Of a stretch of 64,000 bases of DNA, positions 1 through 12,117 are shown one piece after another. Made by a program: the position numbers and the translations under genes. Under the pieces are notes generated by a model. The model worked only from the letters and a program-made list of their open reading frames with translations, ran no database searches and had not been told where the DNA came from. Within the stretch, counting starts at the first letter, position 1; each line of letters opens with the position of its first letter. The stretch comes from Aldrovandia affinis (taxonomy: Eukaryota; Chordata; Actinopteri; Notacanthiformes; Halosauridae): assembly GCA_029706075.1 (NCBI GenBank), contig JAINUG010000011.1:8747001-8811000 (forward strand), given 5' to 3'.

Positions 1-1156
1 TTGTCATTCCCACCACTCTTGAACACAAGACTCTTCTCAGAGCAAATTTGCAATTTACTTAAGGTTTCAACACCGAAAGATCAAACCCCTCTGGCTGCAG
101 GCTAATGCTGCAGTGGAACGGGTTATGTGCAGTCTGGAACAGTGCAGTCTGTAAGTATTTGGACAGTGACACATTTTTTGTTGCTGGGGCTCTGTACATT
201 GGATTGGTGAAATGAAACTATGAGGTTAAAGTGCAGACTGTCACCTTTAATTTGAGGGTATTTACATCCATATTAGGAATTGTTCACTTAGAGATAATGT
301 TGACATTTATGACATGTAATAAGTAGCAGTTTGAATACACCAGTGATGTTTGGTTAAATACACAGAGACATGTTTAACAGTTGAGATACATCGATGGCAG
401 TAAAGCAAAAAACGATGTGTTGGTCTGTTTAAAAAAATAAAAAAGTGATGTAATGTTTAACGTCAGTGCAGTGTAGTGAGACGTGTGATTTACAACAGTC
501 TACAGCATGGTATATATATGTACTGCAGAGATTGAGTAGCTCGCTCAGAATATAGTTACTGTGAACATGTACCTGTATGCATGCAAGCTCGCAGTAAAGA
601 AAGCATCAACTCAAGCCTGTTGTCTATATCCATTTTTATTCTTCATGTTGCACACATGAGAATATCACAGTAGCGTTACTGGTAGCTAGGTGAGCTAGCA
701 CTTGTTCACTTTCTAGGTGCTCCTGTAATGTTACTATCTGTAATAATGTTAATTTATAGCTTGATATTCCTTGGTAATTTAATATTAATGTTAAGAGTTG
801 CTACTGCATCCCCCAGTCAAGATAGGATCCATTGAAAATCAGCAAGCTTTTGAGGATAATGAAGCAAACACAATGGTAGCTACTTTTGTACAAGAAAACA
901 CAAAATGTTAATGCGTCGTTTGACACATTAACGGATGCATTTATTCATGAATGGTGCTAGAAACAGTTTTGTTAAATTGTGTAGTCAGAAACTGCCTGCT
1001 TGTCCACTGGCCGCTGATCCACTTGTATGACACCAAAAGACATCTAAATCACTAAGACATCCCTCGCTAGCTTAATGAACAGTCCGACCCATGTATCCTT
1101 CTACCTAACACTTTTCTTTGTCAAAAGCTTTCAGTTTTTGAAAATGAAAGCACATA
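1..1156. other. AT-rich flank, no gene seen
   Basis: No open reading frame of interest and no recognisable domain was seen here. The stretch is AT-rich and ends at the TA dinucleotide that flanks the CACTG transposon. It may be intergenic or intronic. Confidence 0.5.
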
Positions 1157-1716
1157 CACTGCAAAAAAGGAATTTCAAGAAAGTAAAAAAGCCTTGTTTC
1201 TGGGGAAATTAGTCTTATTTTTTGTCTAAAAAGAAAATTAATCTTGTCAAGCATGTTTTGCCTTAGAAAAGTGATCTTATTTTAAGAAAATATATCCAAC
1301 TTTTTCTTAATTAGACATTCCAGCTAATATTGAGCTAGATTTAACCAATAACAAGCTACCACAATTGTTTTTATTATATCCCAGCAGAGGAACAATATTT
1401 TTTCCTTGTTTTAAGAGTAAGACCATTTGCACAACTTCTTAATTTAAGAATTTCATGAAATGACACCAAATTAAGTTTGTTCATCTATTTTTATTAAAGA
1501 TGTGTGGCTATCACAGTAGTGGAATCATTATGTTGACAGAAAACAGAACCTGCCGCTTCACATTTCATCAATCAATCAACATTCCATATTATTACTATTA
1601 AGAGAATTGTAGTCTTGTAACAGCAAAATACAAATGACTGTGCTGAACAACAACTGCACACAATGGAAAAATACAGTTTAACATGACCCTTAACACAGCA
1701 AATGACAGACAGACAG

Positions 1717-1717
<1 letters not shown>

Positions 1718-1745
<28 letters not shown>
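1718..1745. repeat. (AC)n microsatellite
   Basis: A run of AC dinucleotides inside the left part of the CACTG element. Confidence 0.9.
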
Positions 1746-1747
<2 letters not shown>

Positions 1748-2020
1748 CGGATAGCAGAAAGTCAGTTCAGGTCCTCTAAGGAGGCCTATTAAGCAACTGA
1801 TGAACTGTTTTAACATTTTTTTTTTTTTTAGATTTAGGTTATTTTCTCTGCATGATGATAGAAAATCATGCATGAGCCATTAACACTCATGTATCAGCTC
1901 TTGTCGGCCAATGATTAACAAGAAATTGCAACGCAAAAGTGTCAAAAACACAGCTATATCTATAAACAATATTTAAATCACAGTTTGTCCACCAAAAGGC
2001 ACCATGTGAAAGTGAACCTT

Positions 2021-2945
2021 TTACAATACATCAGATGACGCTTTGTGTAGTCCAATCACATCACCCAGGTAATATTTCATAGGGACATATTCCATATCCT
2101 TGTGAGTAAAACTGTAATATGGAGTGAAATCTACAAGGTTATCGGCAGATATCAGTTCAGTTGCTTGTGCCATGTTTGGGATTTCTATTTTATATGCCAT
2201 GTAATCTCTATCATAACAAATAGTATTGTGCTGCTGGAACTCAAAGCAATATAATGATGAATTTATTACATAGATATTTCTTACCAGTCCAAATTCAGGC
2301 AAATTATTAGAATTAACAGCACTCACAAGTAATGACTTCTCCCGAATATATTTGTTTCCATTTAGATTAATCCATTTAACAGATACTGCATTATTTACTT
2401 CATCATTTTCAAGGAAGGCCCTCATTTTTTTCTTTTAAGTATGACATGTTGCTTATTTCTGATGTTGGTCCCAAATTACACTCATTTGCAAAAATAGGGT
2501 GTTCAGAACTACTTGCATTCTGACAACATTCATACATTTGATTATGCCTTATCAAAGACTTGCAAACATTTTTAAAATAAATTTTTAAGGCCCATTGTTT
2601 AAAAAAGCAATGTTTTGATTCGAATCTCATGCACATGTGACGGACCATTGGTCCCAGTAGTTTAATCTGGGATGGAGCATGAATCAAATAGTGTTGTTTG
2701 GGAGTGATGTTGTTATCTGGGAAAAGGTTCTTCATATGGTTTAAATGCTGTTCAATGAGTGTTTTCAATTTGTCAATAGTCTGTAGACCAATAACAGGAG
2801 CAAACAAAATTTGAACAATCTCTACAAGTTCAAGAATGATTGTGTAGATGACAGAGGGGTGGTCATTCTGTTTCGCAACAGCAGGAATAACCAGCCATGT
2901 ATTATCACATACACGCGACTTATTATAAACTATTGTGTAATTCAA
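2021..2945 (-). pseudogene. Transposase-like remnant of the CACTG element
   Basis: Two overlapping minus-strand frames (2945-2409, then 2425-2021) read as one protein of about 310 residues if a single base is ignored. The first frame has PKQHYLIHAPSQ, then LLGPMVRHMCMRFESKHCFF. An 'H-x-L-x-H ... GP ... MRFExKH' block is what I recall from the C-terminal part of animal CACTA-type transposases, comparable to the DUF4218-type region of plant CACTA transposases. The frames change at a run of seven A (2427-2433 on the minus strand); six would join them. No N-terminal catalytic region is seen upstream, so the gene is probably also truncated by internal deletion. Its start faces the plus-strand gene about 215 bases away. 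Family assignment is from motif memory only. Confidence 0.55.
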
Positions 2946-3160
2946 TAATGTTATTTATAGAAATTAATTTGGGCAAATGCGAAATAAACGTATTACGATC
3001 AGCCACTCCCCCCCTCCTCCCTGGAAGAGATGGTACGATCCAAATGTGTCTACGCAGTTTTTACCCTACCGCCAAAACGACCAGCCGTTGCATTTGAAAT
3101 GCACACACCTGCCGCTGTGACTATTCTGTAGTAGTTTGTGGACGTCAGTGAAGACAAATT
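2946..3160. promoter_or_regulatory. Putative shared promoter of the divergent gene pair
   Basis: This 215-base gap separates the first minus-strand codon seen (2945) from the plus-strand ATG (3161). It is richer in C and CpG than the surrounding DNA (for example 3001-3090). A bidirectional promoter is inferred from position alone. The minus gene may have further upstream exons, in which case the promoter lies elsewhere. Confidence 0.3.
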
Positions 3161-6100
3161 ATGGATGGACTGGACGACATTGCAATTGGCACACTCAGAG
3201 GTAAGCTATTATGTGTTGTATTAACGTTATGTCAAAGTTATGTTGTGTTTTACGTAGCTAACCTAGCTTGGCAAGTTAGGGGGGGAGGGGTCGTCTTTTG
3301 AGCTGACGTTAACTTACTCCTACAATATTTATTTCTTTTATATTTGGTATGTTTGTTGGCGCAAGGAGCTATGATAATAATTAGAATAAACCCATCCCTC
3401 ATTTTTTCCGGCGTTTTTATGAAGTTTAAAGCAGCATTTTAATGGAAGTTGTTACCTCACGTAAGTGCCTTAAAACAGGGTTCCGCGCTGGTCTTAAAAA
3501 GCCTTAAAGTCTAAAATCCAACAATCCGATTTTAAGGCTAAAAAGTCTTACATTTTAGTTATTAGGTCTAAAAAATGAGATGCTAGGTCTTAAAAGTGAG
3601 ATTAGCTCTCTATTGTGTTAAAAATGTTTTGAGTGTCCTGCAAAGAAATCAGTCCTATCTATTTACACGGAAATTAATCAAGCTGGAACCAAAAAATGTA
3701 AATTCGCTGCCCCGGGAGAAATTATTGGCGAACGAAGCTACGTATCGTTCGAGTTGGTTGAACGTAGACAAGAGCTAGCTAGCTAACTACTCGTGTTTTG
3801 TTTTGAGTTTCCTCGCTATGTAATTTGATAAGCCATGGGCAAGTGTAGGTTTAACTTTAACTTCACTTTCACTGTCTTTATCCATTTTCTTCACTGCTCG
3901 GCTCAACCGTGCTCAACGTGCTTGCTAAGTGCAACTGCAAAAACAGTCCCCTCTCAAACAATATCCCGCGGTGCTACGTTCCGCCGCTTGGCGTTCCCGA
4001 CCTTGCTACATATTCACCGGTATTGCGGTATTATGAAAAATTCATATCATAAAAAATAACACCGGTATGGTGCACCGCTCAGCACTACTGCAGACCCTAT
4101 ATTTGAGTAGAAGTATCAATACCACATCGTTAAATACTTCATTACAGATAAAAAATCTTGCATTTAAAATCCTCCATAAAGCATTAAAGTTAAAGCACAA
4201 TTTTATTCTGCAAAATGTGTCAGTTTTCTTCAAGTAAATTTAGCTGGTAATGCTTAAGTGGGTTCTAAATGCAGGATTTTTTTTTGGGATATTTGTATTT
4301 TGTGGCAGGGCTCTAGACTAACTTTTGATACCAGTGAAAGAGTTATAAAGTTATAACCCGAAACACAGGAAATGTCACAATGTAAAAATGAATCGGTAAA
4401 ATATTCTCACTTGTAATGTACACAAGGTTGAGTGAATTCAGTGATAAGTTCAGTGTCTTGGCACTAAATGTAACTTCTCTATGTTCCAGCTGCTAATATT
4501 GGAGAGGAGTTACTGCCTTCACTCTCCCGGGATGACATCAAAGATCTGTTTCCCGGTCCTGAAAATTTCCTGAGGCGCCGGGCTATATGACCTAAAGAAG
4601 AAGAGGTCAGTTGTATATCTATTACAGTATAACAAACCTCAGTACACCCCTGTACAATATCACTAAAATGTAAAATAAGTATACATCCGGTCCATTTAAT
4701 AACATTTTATTTATCTTTAGCCAAAGCCCAAGAGGAATGAAGCTAATTCATTTGAAAAAGAGAAATGTTTGATCAATTAAAAATTATGAAAGGTCCACAT
4801 TAAGAACCAACTGCAACAGCTTTGTTCTTCTTGGGCTTTGGCTAGAAACAAATACAATTGTATTAAATTGGCAGGATTTGTAATTATTTAACATTTTAGT
4901 TATATTGCACAGGGGTGTACTCACTTCTGTTGCTTTGAGATCTATTCAACAATAAATGTAAAATGAAGTGCTTATGCAACTTTTTAAAAATCCTTTAAAT
5001 CATAATGCATGTTCATTTAACTGACAAGTAAAGGCACATATTGATATTCATATATGAAGTTATCCTATGAAATGTCTAAGTGTAAATGTATTTTAGGCAG
5101 AGACTGCTGCTGAACTACAACAACCATTAACCACTGGAGGCACTGACATTTCGAAAGAGGAGCCCAACACTTCAAAGTTTGTGACTATGTCCAACCCAGA
5201 ATACATAGTCTTCACGGACAGTGAGCTTGAACATGTGCGACGCTCCTACTTCGAGCAGAAGCGGCTGGGGACTGAGCACAGCGTGGCCTTATCCAAGGAG
5301 CTCCTTTGCCGACTCATAAGAAACACAATGACTAATATGATTTCAATCGCAAGGGCCACAGAGGACTCCAGATACCCCAGCAAACATGAGGTCAATGCCA
5401 TGGCGAAGCGATTGGTGGAGTACTACCCAATGATAAAAGACAGGTCATCATCATCAAACACTGAGTAGTAGCTTTTTCTCACTATTGCTCATATTTGATG
5501 TTTACGGTAAAAACTTGAATCTTTTCATGCTTACTATTTGTACCCTTCAGGAACATGTTTCTAAAAAGCTCATGAAGAGACTCTCAAATGTCAGAAGTCC
5601 AAGGAAGGCCAAGGTTCCTCCTTCAAAGAAACCGCGACAGGATGGGGATATCTATGCAGATGTTTCAACAAGTGACTATGATGGAGATTCCAGTGCATCA
5701 ACCATTATTCTGGAAAAGTCACCTGTTAGAGCCAGCACCCCAGTGCAACACCAGGATAGCAGTGATGAAGCATGTATGTATTTAATACGATCTGTATGCA
5801 TCTGTGTCTTTGGTAGAGAAAACCTTTTAAGAAAACATACGCCACCAGCAAGTGGAGATGCAACAGCTTTAGTGTCTGTCCAGCGATTCGAGTATTTCAT
5901 TGTTCAATATTGCAATATAATAAGTGCATAAATGAATAAATCCTGTTACTTCCTGAGTTGCTCCCTAACAGTCTAACACCCCCCCTCTCTTTTTATGCCT
6001 TCAGCTGGTTCAGTTGACCTCTTGGACAGCCAGAGAACCCAGGCAAGACACTACAAGACTCTTCAAATATTATACAAGTCCAAGAAGCCAAACAAAGCTG

Positions 6101-7410
6101 CGGTAACTCATTTGCTGAACCTGGAGTTTGAGTCTAGAAGACGCTTCATCACCTACGATGTTTTAAAGGAGCAAGACAGACCGACAAAGATTCTAGAGGC
6201 TTACCCATGTTTCAGAGAAATGGATCATGTAAGTAATTTGAGTAGAATATAAATCCTTTATTGTTATTGTATTAGATATAAAGGAAATTAAGTAAATGCT
6301 CACCCCCTGTAAACAGTTCATTATCAAACTGTTTAACCAGGACTCGCAATAGAGATTATTTTGTATTTATCTGTATTTGAATGTATTTTTCAGGTCCTGG
6401 ATGAGCTGCGGAGAATTATTCAACCTACCAATTCCCAGTACATCTCTGAGATGAAGGACAGATGGGAAATCTTCTACTCAAAGGTCCAGTTTTATGGTAT
6501 CATGAAGAAAGCCATGAAGCCTCCAAAAACTTTGAATGGAGGTGAGTTCACAATGCCTTGATTTGTCCAAGTTTATATTTTGTGATCTCATGAGTGGTTA
6601 TTTATGGTACTGCTTGTATTGTGCCTTTTCTGTCAAACCAGTGGAGCATGCTGCAGCTGTGTTCAGAGCCCTGCCACTGCTCTTCCCATCCAGCACCATG
6701 CCACCTAGAAAGCTGGCGCAAACAGCGAGGCTCTTTTCCATGTCCTTACGGTGAGACTTGCTGTATTGTATTTTATACTGTATGTTGCAGTTATTCATAC
6801 ATACATTATATGTTCTGTTTGGTTATTCTTTGTGATAGGTGTTTGTCATTTTCACAATGACAAAAGTTGAAGTGTTGTCCATGCTGTAATTTTGGAGGAG
6901 TAGCTTTATTGAAACTAGCGGTGGTGTTTTCAGTATTTGCAATGTTCAGCAAAGAATATATATACAAAATATTTTCCCTCAGATATCAGGGGTTAATGCG
7001 GCTAGGTTTTTTTATGGATGTAGAATTATCATTTGACCATTCAGTGTCCTAGTCCAGGTCAAGGTGTGTGTTACTTGTGTTTTTCTAATCTTCTACATTG
7101 ACTTTTGTCATCTAGACTTCAGAAGACCCTGATGGTTTCCTGTCTTGTCCAGTTGTGGTCGTTTCTGAAGACAACTGCATGATCGCCATTGGGAGCACGC
7201 CAGTGGCCACCTTCGACAGTGAGAGGTTTCACGAGGGACTGCTCTACCTCATGGCATATTATTATGCCCTTCACCTCACTTACCCGAAGTGTATTTCCAC
7301 ACTGCTCTCAGTATTGCAAACTGAAATTCTCCAAGATTCCATCCATGAAGGAGATTCAACCCCCTCCTACAAAAAAAGCCATTGGCGAGTGGAAGTCCTT
7401 CATTGAGTGA
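3161..7410 (+). pseudogene. Eight-exon transposon gene with SAM-like start, damaged
   Basis: Proposed exons: 3161-3200, 4490-4605, 5097-5443, 5551-5773, 6005-6228, 6394-6541, 6642-6750 and 7116-7410, each bounded by AG and GT. Exon 1 starts MDGLDDIAIGTL; exon 2 reads LLPSLSRDDIKDLFPG, which resembles a sterile alpha motif (SAM). Exon 4 is basic (KKLMKRL, RSPRKAKVP) and may bind nucleic acid. The last exon contains HEGLLYLMAYYYALHLTYPK. I recall similar multi-copy 'uncharacterized' fish proteins but know no function. Damage: an in-frame TGA at 4588-4590, one A too many at 7370-7376 before the last 12 codons, and phases that do not fit at the exon 3-4 and 7-8 junctions. Those phase problems may instead mean the exon limits are wrong. 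The gene ends in a GAGT repeat that supplies its stop. Confidence 0.5.
3469..3600. repeat. 'GTCTTAAAA'-type repeat patch in intron 1
   Basis: The motif GTCTTAAAA and its variants occur several times (GGTCTTAAAAAGCC, AAAAGTCTTAC, GGTCTTAAAAG). I recall such a motif-rich patch as a dispersed fish repeat; the family is not identified. Confidence 0.35.
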
Positions 7411-7446
7411 GTGAGTGAGTGAGTGAGTGAGTGAGTGAGTGAGTGA
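7405..7446 (+). repeat. (GAGT)n microsatellite at the gene's stop codon
   Basis: About ten GAGT units directly overlap the end of the last exon of the CACTG element gene. The first TGA of the repeat serves as the stop. Confidence 0.9.
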
Positions 7447-7576
7447 ATCTCTTTTCTTTCTGTTCTCCTTTGTGACAAAAATCTGTTTCAGTTAGTCTTG
7501 CCACATGTTTATTGGTGTTATTTCTAAAAAATATATATTGTTCCTCTGGGATATTTTGTGTTTTTATTTTCTAATA

Positions 7577-7810
7577 GGGCCGCAACTAACGATTATTTTC
7601 ATTATCCATCAATCTGTTGATTATTTTCTCGATTAATCGGTTAGTTCTTTAAAAGGTCAGAAACATTTTCAGTTATTGTTTCCCAAAGCACAAGATGCAA
7701 TTTAAAATGTCTTGTCTTTTCTCGACCAACAATCCACATCCCAAAGATACTGTATGCAGTTTACTTTCATAGAAGACTGAAGGAACTAGGACCAGGAACC
7801 ATGTTCATGT
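7577..7810 (+). mobile_element. hAT-like MITE fragment ('GCCGCAACTAACGATTATTTT' type)
   Basis: The stretch starts TAGGGCCGCAACTAACGATT and runs through TTTCCCAAAGCACAAGATG and CAGTTTACTTTCATAGA. This is a very common dispersed fish repeat that I recognise by sequence. It lies inside the CACTG element 3' to the gene. Its far end is not clear. The hAT label is from memory of its terminal sequence. Confidence 0.45.
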
Positions 7811-7969
7811 AGAGTTATAATGCAGTCTGCCGATGGAGAAAGTGGTTGAATGTTGTCAAATGCTTTTCAATGCAGCAGTTGGGATTTTGTCTTAATAAAA
7901 AAGAAGCTAAAAATAAGAATGCCTCTGGTGCCTTAATTTAAGACAATGTCACTTATTTTTACTATGCTG

Positions 7970-8280
7970 TTTGAAGAAATTGTGTCTTATTGTAAGATTT
8001 TTTTGCTAATTATTAATCTTGATTTAAGGTATACATTCTTAAAATCAGCTCAATTAAGAGACCAATGTATCTAGTTTGAAGAAATTGTGACTTATTGTAA
8101 GCTTTTCTGGCTAATTATTAATCTTGATTTAAGGTATAAATTCTTAAAGTCAGCTCAATTAAGACCAATGTATCTTGTTTGAAGAAATTGTGTCTTATTG
8201 TAAGCTTTTTTGGTAATTATTTATCTTATATTAAGGTATAAATGCTTAAAGGCAGCTCAAACAAGAGAAAAAATACTAAT
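7970..8280. repeat. ~105-base subterminal tandem repeat, three copies
   Basis: Copies start at 7970, 8075 and 8178, each with TTTGAAGAAATTGTG and, further on, GGTATAAATTCTTAAA or a variant. The unit is 103-105 bases. The block lies about 220 bases inside the right end of the CACTG element, where transposase-binding subterminal repeats are expected. Confidence 0.8.
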
Positions 8281-8501
8281 TTTAAGTTAATCTATCTTAA
8301 ATGACTAACTTTGTATTGCTTGTTATAAGCACAACTTACTTAAATTTGGTCTCTCAGTGGCTAGATTTATGTCCTAGTTTTAAGAATTCTAGTCAAGCAA
8401 AATTGGCTTACCCCATTGGCAGATTTTTTTGCTTGATATAAGACAATTTGATTAGATTTAAGAATATTTGGCTTATTTCTAGTGGGGGTGTTTTTGCAGT
8501 G

Positions 8502-9447
8502 TATGTTCTTTCTTTTTGTCATTACAACTTACTGTTTGTAATATTTTTGTTTTCGACAATGCAAAATGAATTGTATTCTTTTTAATAATTTTCCAAATAT
8601 CTCACGCATCCGGCTTTGTGAAACTTCTTTGAAAAAATAAAATATTTCTCTGTGATATTGTTTTTATTTTAAGATTTACACAATGAGCTCATAAGGTTTC
8701 CAGTGACCTTGGTACGTAATAAGGTGGTTTGTGTCCTGCTGAAAGCTGCAACCATGGAAAGCATCTTCCGATTCGCTCTTTGTGGGTATTCATCTATGGT
8801 GTGGGACTTAAAGCACAAGTGTTCAAGCGAGCCCTACTTTATGCCAGGAGAAGGTAATTGCTCTGCTTGCTGTTGGCAGTTTTACCCACACTCACATGCC
8901 GCTTAGAGATGCTGTCAAGTGAAGCTTGTTGCCCCGTTCCACCCTTTCAGAGACAAATTCTTAAGCGACGTGTTGCCTGTCAATCACACTAGAACCAATT
9001 GCGCTCTCCTTAGTGCACAACCTGCATTACAAGCCAGGATTCCCAAATATGTCATTTTAAGGCCCCCTAAAATGAGCACCCTGTAGCTTAGGACCCCCTT
9101 TATCTGCAGCCCAATGCAGGCTCCAATGCAGTGGCTATAGTCCTGTCGCCAACACCACCCTCCGGGACGTGCTCATGCTGGTCAAGAGCCACAAAATGCA
9201 AAATGCTGTCACTCAATTTGTGGAGATTAGCCTCTCACCTGGGCCGTGTGTTCTGATAATGAACTGTCAGGCCTGTGGGGGGTTCTTCAGGGATACAGCC
9301 CAGCTCCAGAATGATAATGCGACAGAAAGGAGATTTTGTCCCACAATGCCTCTTACACGGCCCTGAAAATCACCTGGTGCATTACATTACATATTACATC
9401 CCATGCTTATTCCCGCTGATATGGATGGACTGGAGGGATATGATTAT

Positions 9448-9495
<48 letters not shown>

Positions 9496-10410
9496 TGGAG
9501 CTAATTTATATATAAGGTATATAAAAGGCTCCAAACTTTTCCCTGCAAAGGAGTAGGCCACTATATAACTATGTTACTGCAAAATATATGAGTTTTATGA
9601 TTATTTATAATTAAAACACATGTAATATTGAGCATCCAGCATGCAATAGTATACAGTTCAATGAAGATAAAGTATTAAAATGTATTATTTTATTCTAGGA
9701 ATACCATGGTAACTATGGTAACTAATAAACATACAGTAACATGGGAGAGTTCAGTTTTTAATAAGTTGCATCAAAGTAGCTTTGTACAGCGCCCCTCCCT
9801 GCCGAACCCATGGCCCCCAGTCTTAGCAGGAGGGCGCGCAGAGGGATATGTATCCTGCTTTGCAGAATATAAAAAGAAACACAAATGTGCATTTGATGTC
9901 CCCATCATAGCAAATAAAGATTGTAGTGCTGTTTCCCTTGTTGAATGTAATATTCCATAATTGTTCAAAGGCTGTTGCCATTATTGCATCACTTAGGGAG
10001 ACAGAGTCCACGTGTGTTTCAGGAGGAATATTAAGTTGTGGAAAAATAAAATAAACGAAGGAATAAACCAATATGAATTACCTGAGGGGTTAACTGTATT
10101 ATAATGGTAGCACACAAAGTGGCTCTTGAGAATCTCACTTGTAGTTGAAAGTGTAAAACGTATCCCACACATAGTTTAATCCTCAAGACAAATGCTCAAC
10201 TACAAAGACAATGGTTCGGCCAGGTAGTTTTTGCCTGGTGAAGTGCAAACATTAATATCAGCACGTCATCGAATGGCTTCACAACCACGGAGATGTGCTG
10301 CAGACCAGCCTTTCATACCATATGCTAAACAGAAACTTTTATTTGATAGTAAAGCACAGAGTAGGTGCAGAGTATGTATAGGGGTGTCCAGAACCTGAGA
10401 GTAAAACATG
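8502..10410. other. Anonymous AT-rich DNA with (TA)n at 9449-9492
   Basis: No gene was recognised. A (TA)n microsatellite of about 44 bases is followed by a short segment repeating the words TATATAAGG and CTCCAAACT. The reading frames here lack recognisable domains. Confidence 0.5.
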
Positions 10411-10722
10411 ACCCAGGACCAACAACCTTATCAACCAATCAAACACAAGACAGCTTTCTGACATCATTTGCCACCACCCGATTTTTCAGTGAGTGCTGAT
10501 GCATGACTTGAGCAAAGCAAAGATTTTTTTCTTTTTGACATTTTATTCATAACAAATTAAGTTATCTTTAAGAGTAGTCAGCTGTGATATCCAGAATATT
10601 AGGGATCAGACTAGCGAACAAGCTGTGTGCAAGCTTTGTATGTGCAGCTAGAAATTTACTAATTATGCTGATCAACATTGCTGTCCCGTGTTGGATTGGT
10701 TGATAGGGTTGTTGGTCCTGGG
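10411..10722. repeat. Inverted repeat with ~45-base arms
   Basis: The left arm (10411-10455, starting ACCCAGGACCAACAACC) is nearly the reverse complement of the right arm (10680-10722, ending GTTGTTGGTCCTGGG). About 225 bases lie between them. It may be a MITE or a small fold-back element; no target duplication was found. Confidence 0.7.
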
Positions 10723-12117
10723 ACAATGACTGGTCCTGGGTATGATGACCCAAGAACATTGCTCACTTGAAAAAATCAGGACAAGCGGGAGATGGGAACA
10801 GCTAAGAGGATCACTCCATTGGGATATAAAAACCTGACTCCTCACAGTTCATTTAAGGAAGGAATTCCAAATTCAGTTGCAGTTAACAATTGTCTAAACA
10901 GACTTTGATATATGCTTAATAAATTATTAATAAATGCATCATACATCATTAACTGTTGTCGACTAACTGATCATTAGTTTGTGATTAAGGAGGTCAGGGT
11001 GGACAGATTTAGAAAATTCCACACAAGGTTATATCCAATGTGGAGATAGAACTATACATAACAGAGTGACAGTGTTGAGTGTAAACTTGTTCAGACTTTT
11101 TCTAGATACCCTGGCCTTTCTTTTTCTTAATATCATACTTCATCAATTTTATTCATGTTGAACTAAAAATTCAGCCATGTACTTTTAAATGATGTATAAT
11201 GCAATTATTAACGCTTTATTAAGCATGAATAGTTGCACCCTTATTCTAAGTTGCTACCCTGGAATCCGCAACCCCCACATCATTCACTGGTAATAGCATT
11301 GCTCATGCCAGGTTCACGGCACAAGCAGTGTGGATGCTGGCCTGTGCCAGAGATAATCATTACGGCAAGTTCTTCATTTGGTTGTCAGGCAGCAATGCAC
11401 AGCCAATCGGGATGCATATAATGACCTGCTCAGCACATAGAGTACACAAACACTGCAAGCATCTGTCAGCCTGGCTTCTTAATAAGACTGTCGGCTGTGG
11501 TTTATGATTTATGATTATGATTATGATGGCAGGAGAGTGCACAAACTTTTAGGAGCTCAACTGAAAAAAGGGCACCCTCCCTCATTTATATTTATTTATT
11601 TATTTATTTATGATAATAATATAACAGTATTATTTATTCAAATAAATATATAACTTTGAAATATAACTTTGCATTTAAAATGAACTTTAAATAAAAGATG
11701 CACCCAAAGAGTTACTTGTTTGTCAATAATTGTGGCACGTATCTTATTGTTAAACAAAATATTTATCATTTTGTATAATTTATATTATAAAAATAATATA
11801 ATTTTCCTATTTTTTCAAGCATACAATATAAGTAATTACCTGTATTGTTTATTTCATCCAGCTTTCCTTTCTAAGGTTTATCAAGATATAATTTGAATGA
11901 TATATATTTTATATAGGTATTATTAATATTTAATAATATTAATATGATTATTATTATAATATATTTTTACATTGTCCGACTGTTAAATAAGGGATGTCCT
12001 TACCCAGGCAACTTCTCCATGGGGAGAGAAGAGCTGAGTAAAAAAGACTGGGGCACTCAAGCTCTATTGTTTTTCTTAGTAAAAAATAGTTTAACTTAAA
12101 AAAACTACTTTTGAATA
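10723..12117. other. Anonymous AT-rich DNA
   Basis: No gene, RNA or clear repeat was seen apart from short runs such as (TTTA)n at about 11586-11612 and TGATTATGAT near 11500. Confidence 0.5.

Larger units (their letters stand above)
1157..8501. mobile_element. CACTA-like DNA transposon with CACTG ends and two divergent genes
   Basis: The two ends are an 11-base inverted repeat, CACTGCAAAAA (left 1157-1167, right as the reverse complement ending at 8501). Both ends are flanked by TA, which would be a 2-base target duplication. CACTA/CACTG termini with short target duplications are typical of the CACTA (EnSpm) superfamily, and Chapaev elements have similar ends. Both sub-ends are rich in short motifs such as TCTTATTTTAAG, TCTTATTGTAAG and GATTTAAG, like the subterminal repeats of CACTA elements. 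Inside lie a minus-strand transposase-like remnant and a plus-strand spliced gene, transcribed away from each other from about 2.95-3.16 kb. Both are damaged, so this copy is probably not autonomous. The superfamily call rests on the ends and is an inference. Confidence 0.65.

Noticed and set aside
2427-2433. Programmed ribosomal frameshift in the transposase-like gene
   Set aside because: The needed shift is +1 on an A7 run with no typical signal, and the same A7 lesion occurs in the other gene, so an indel is simpler.
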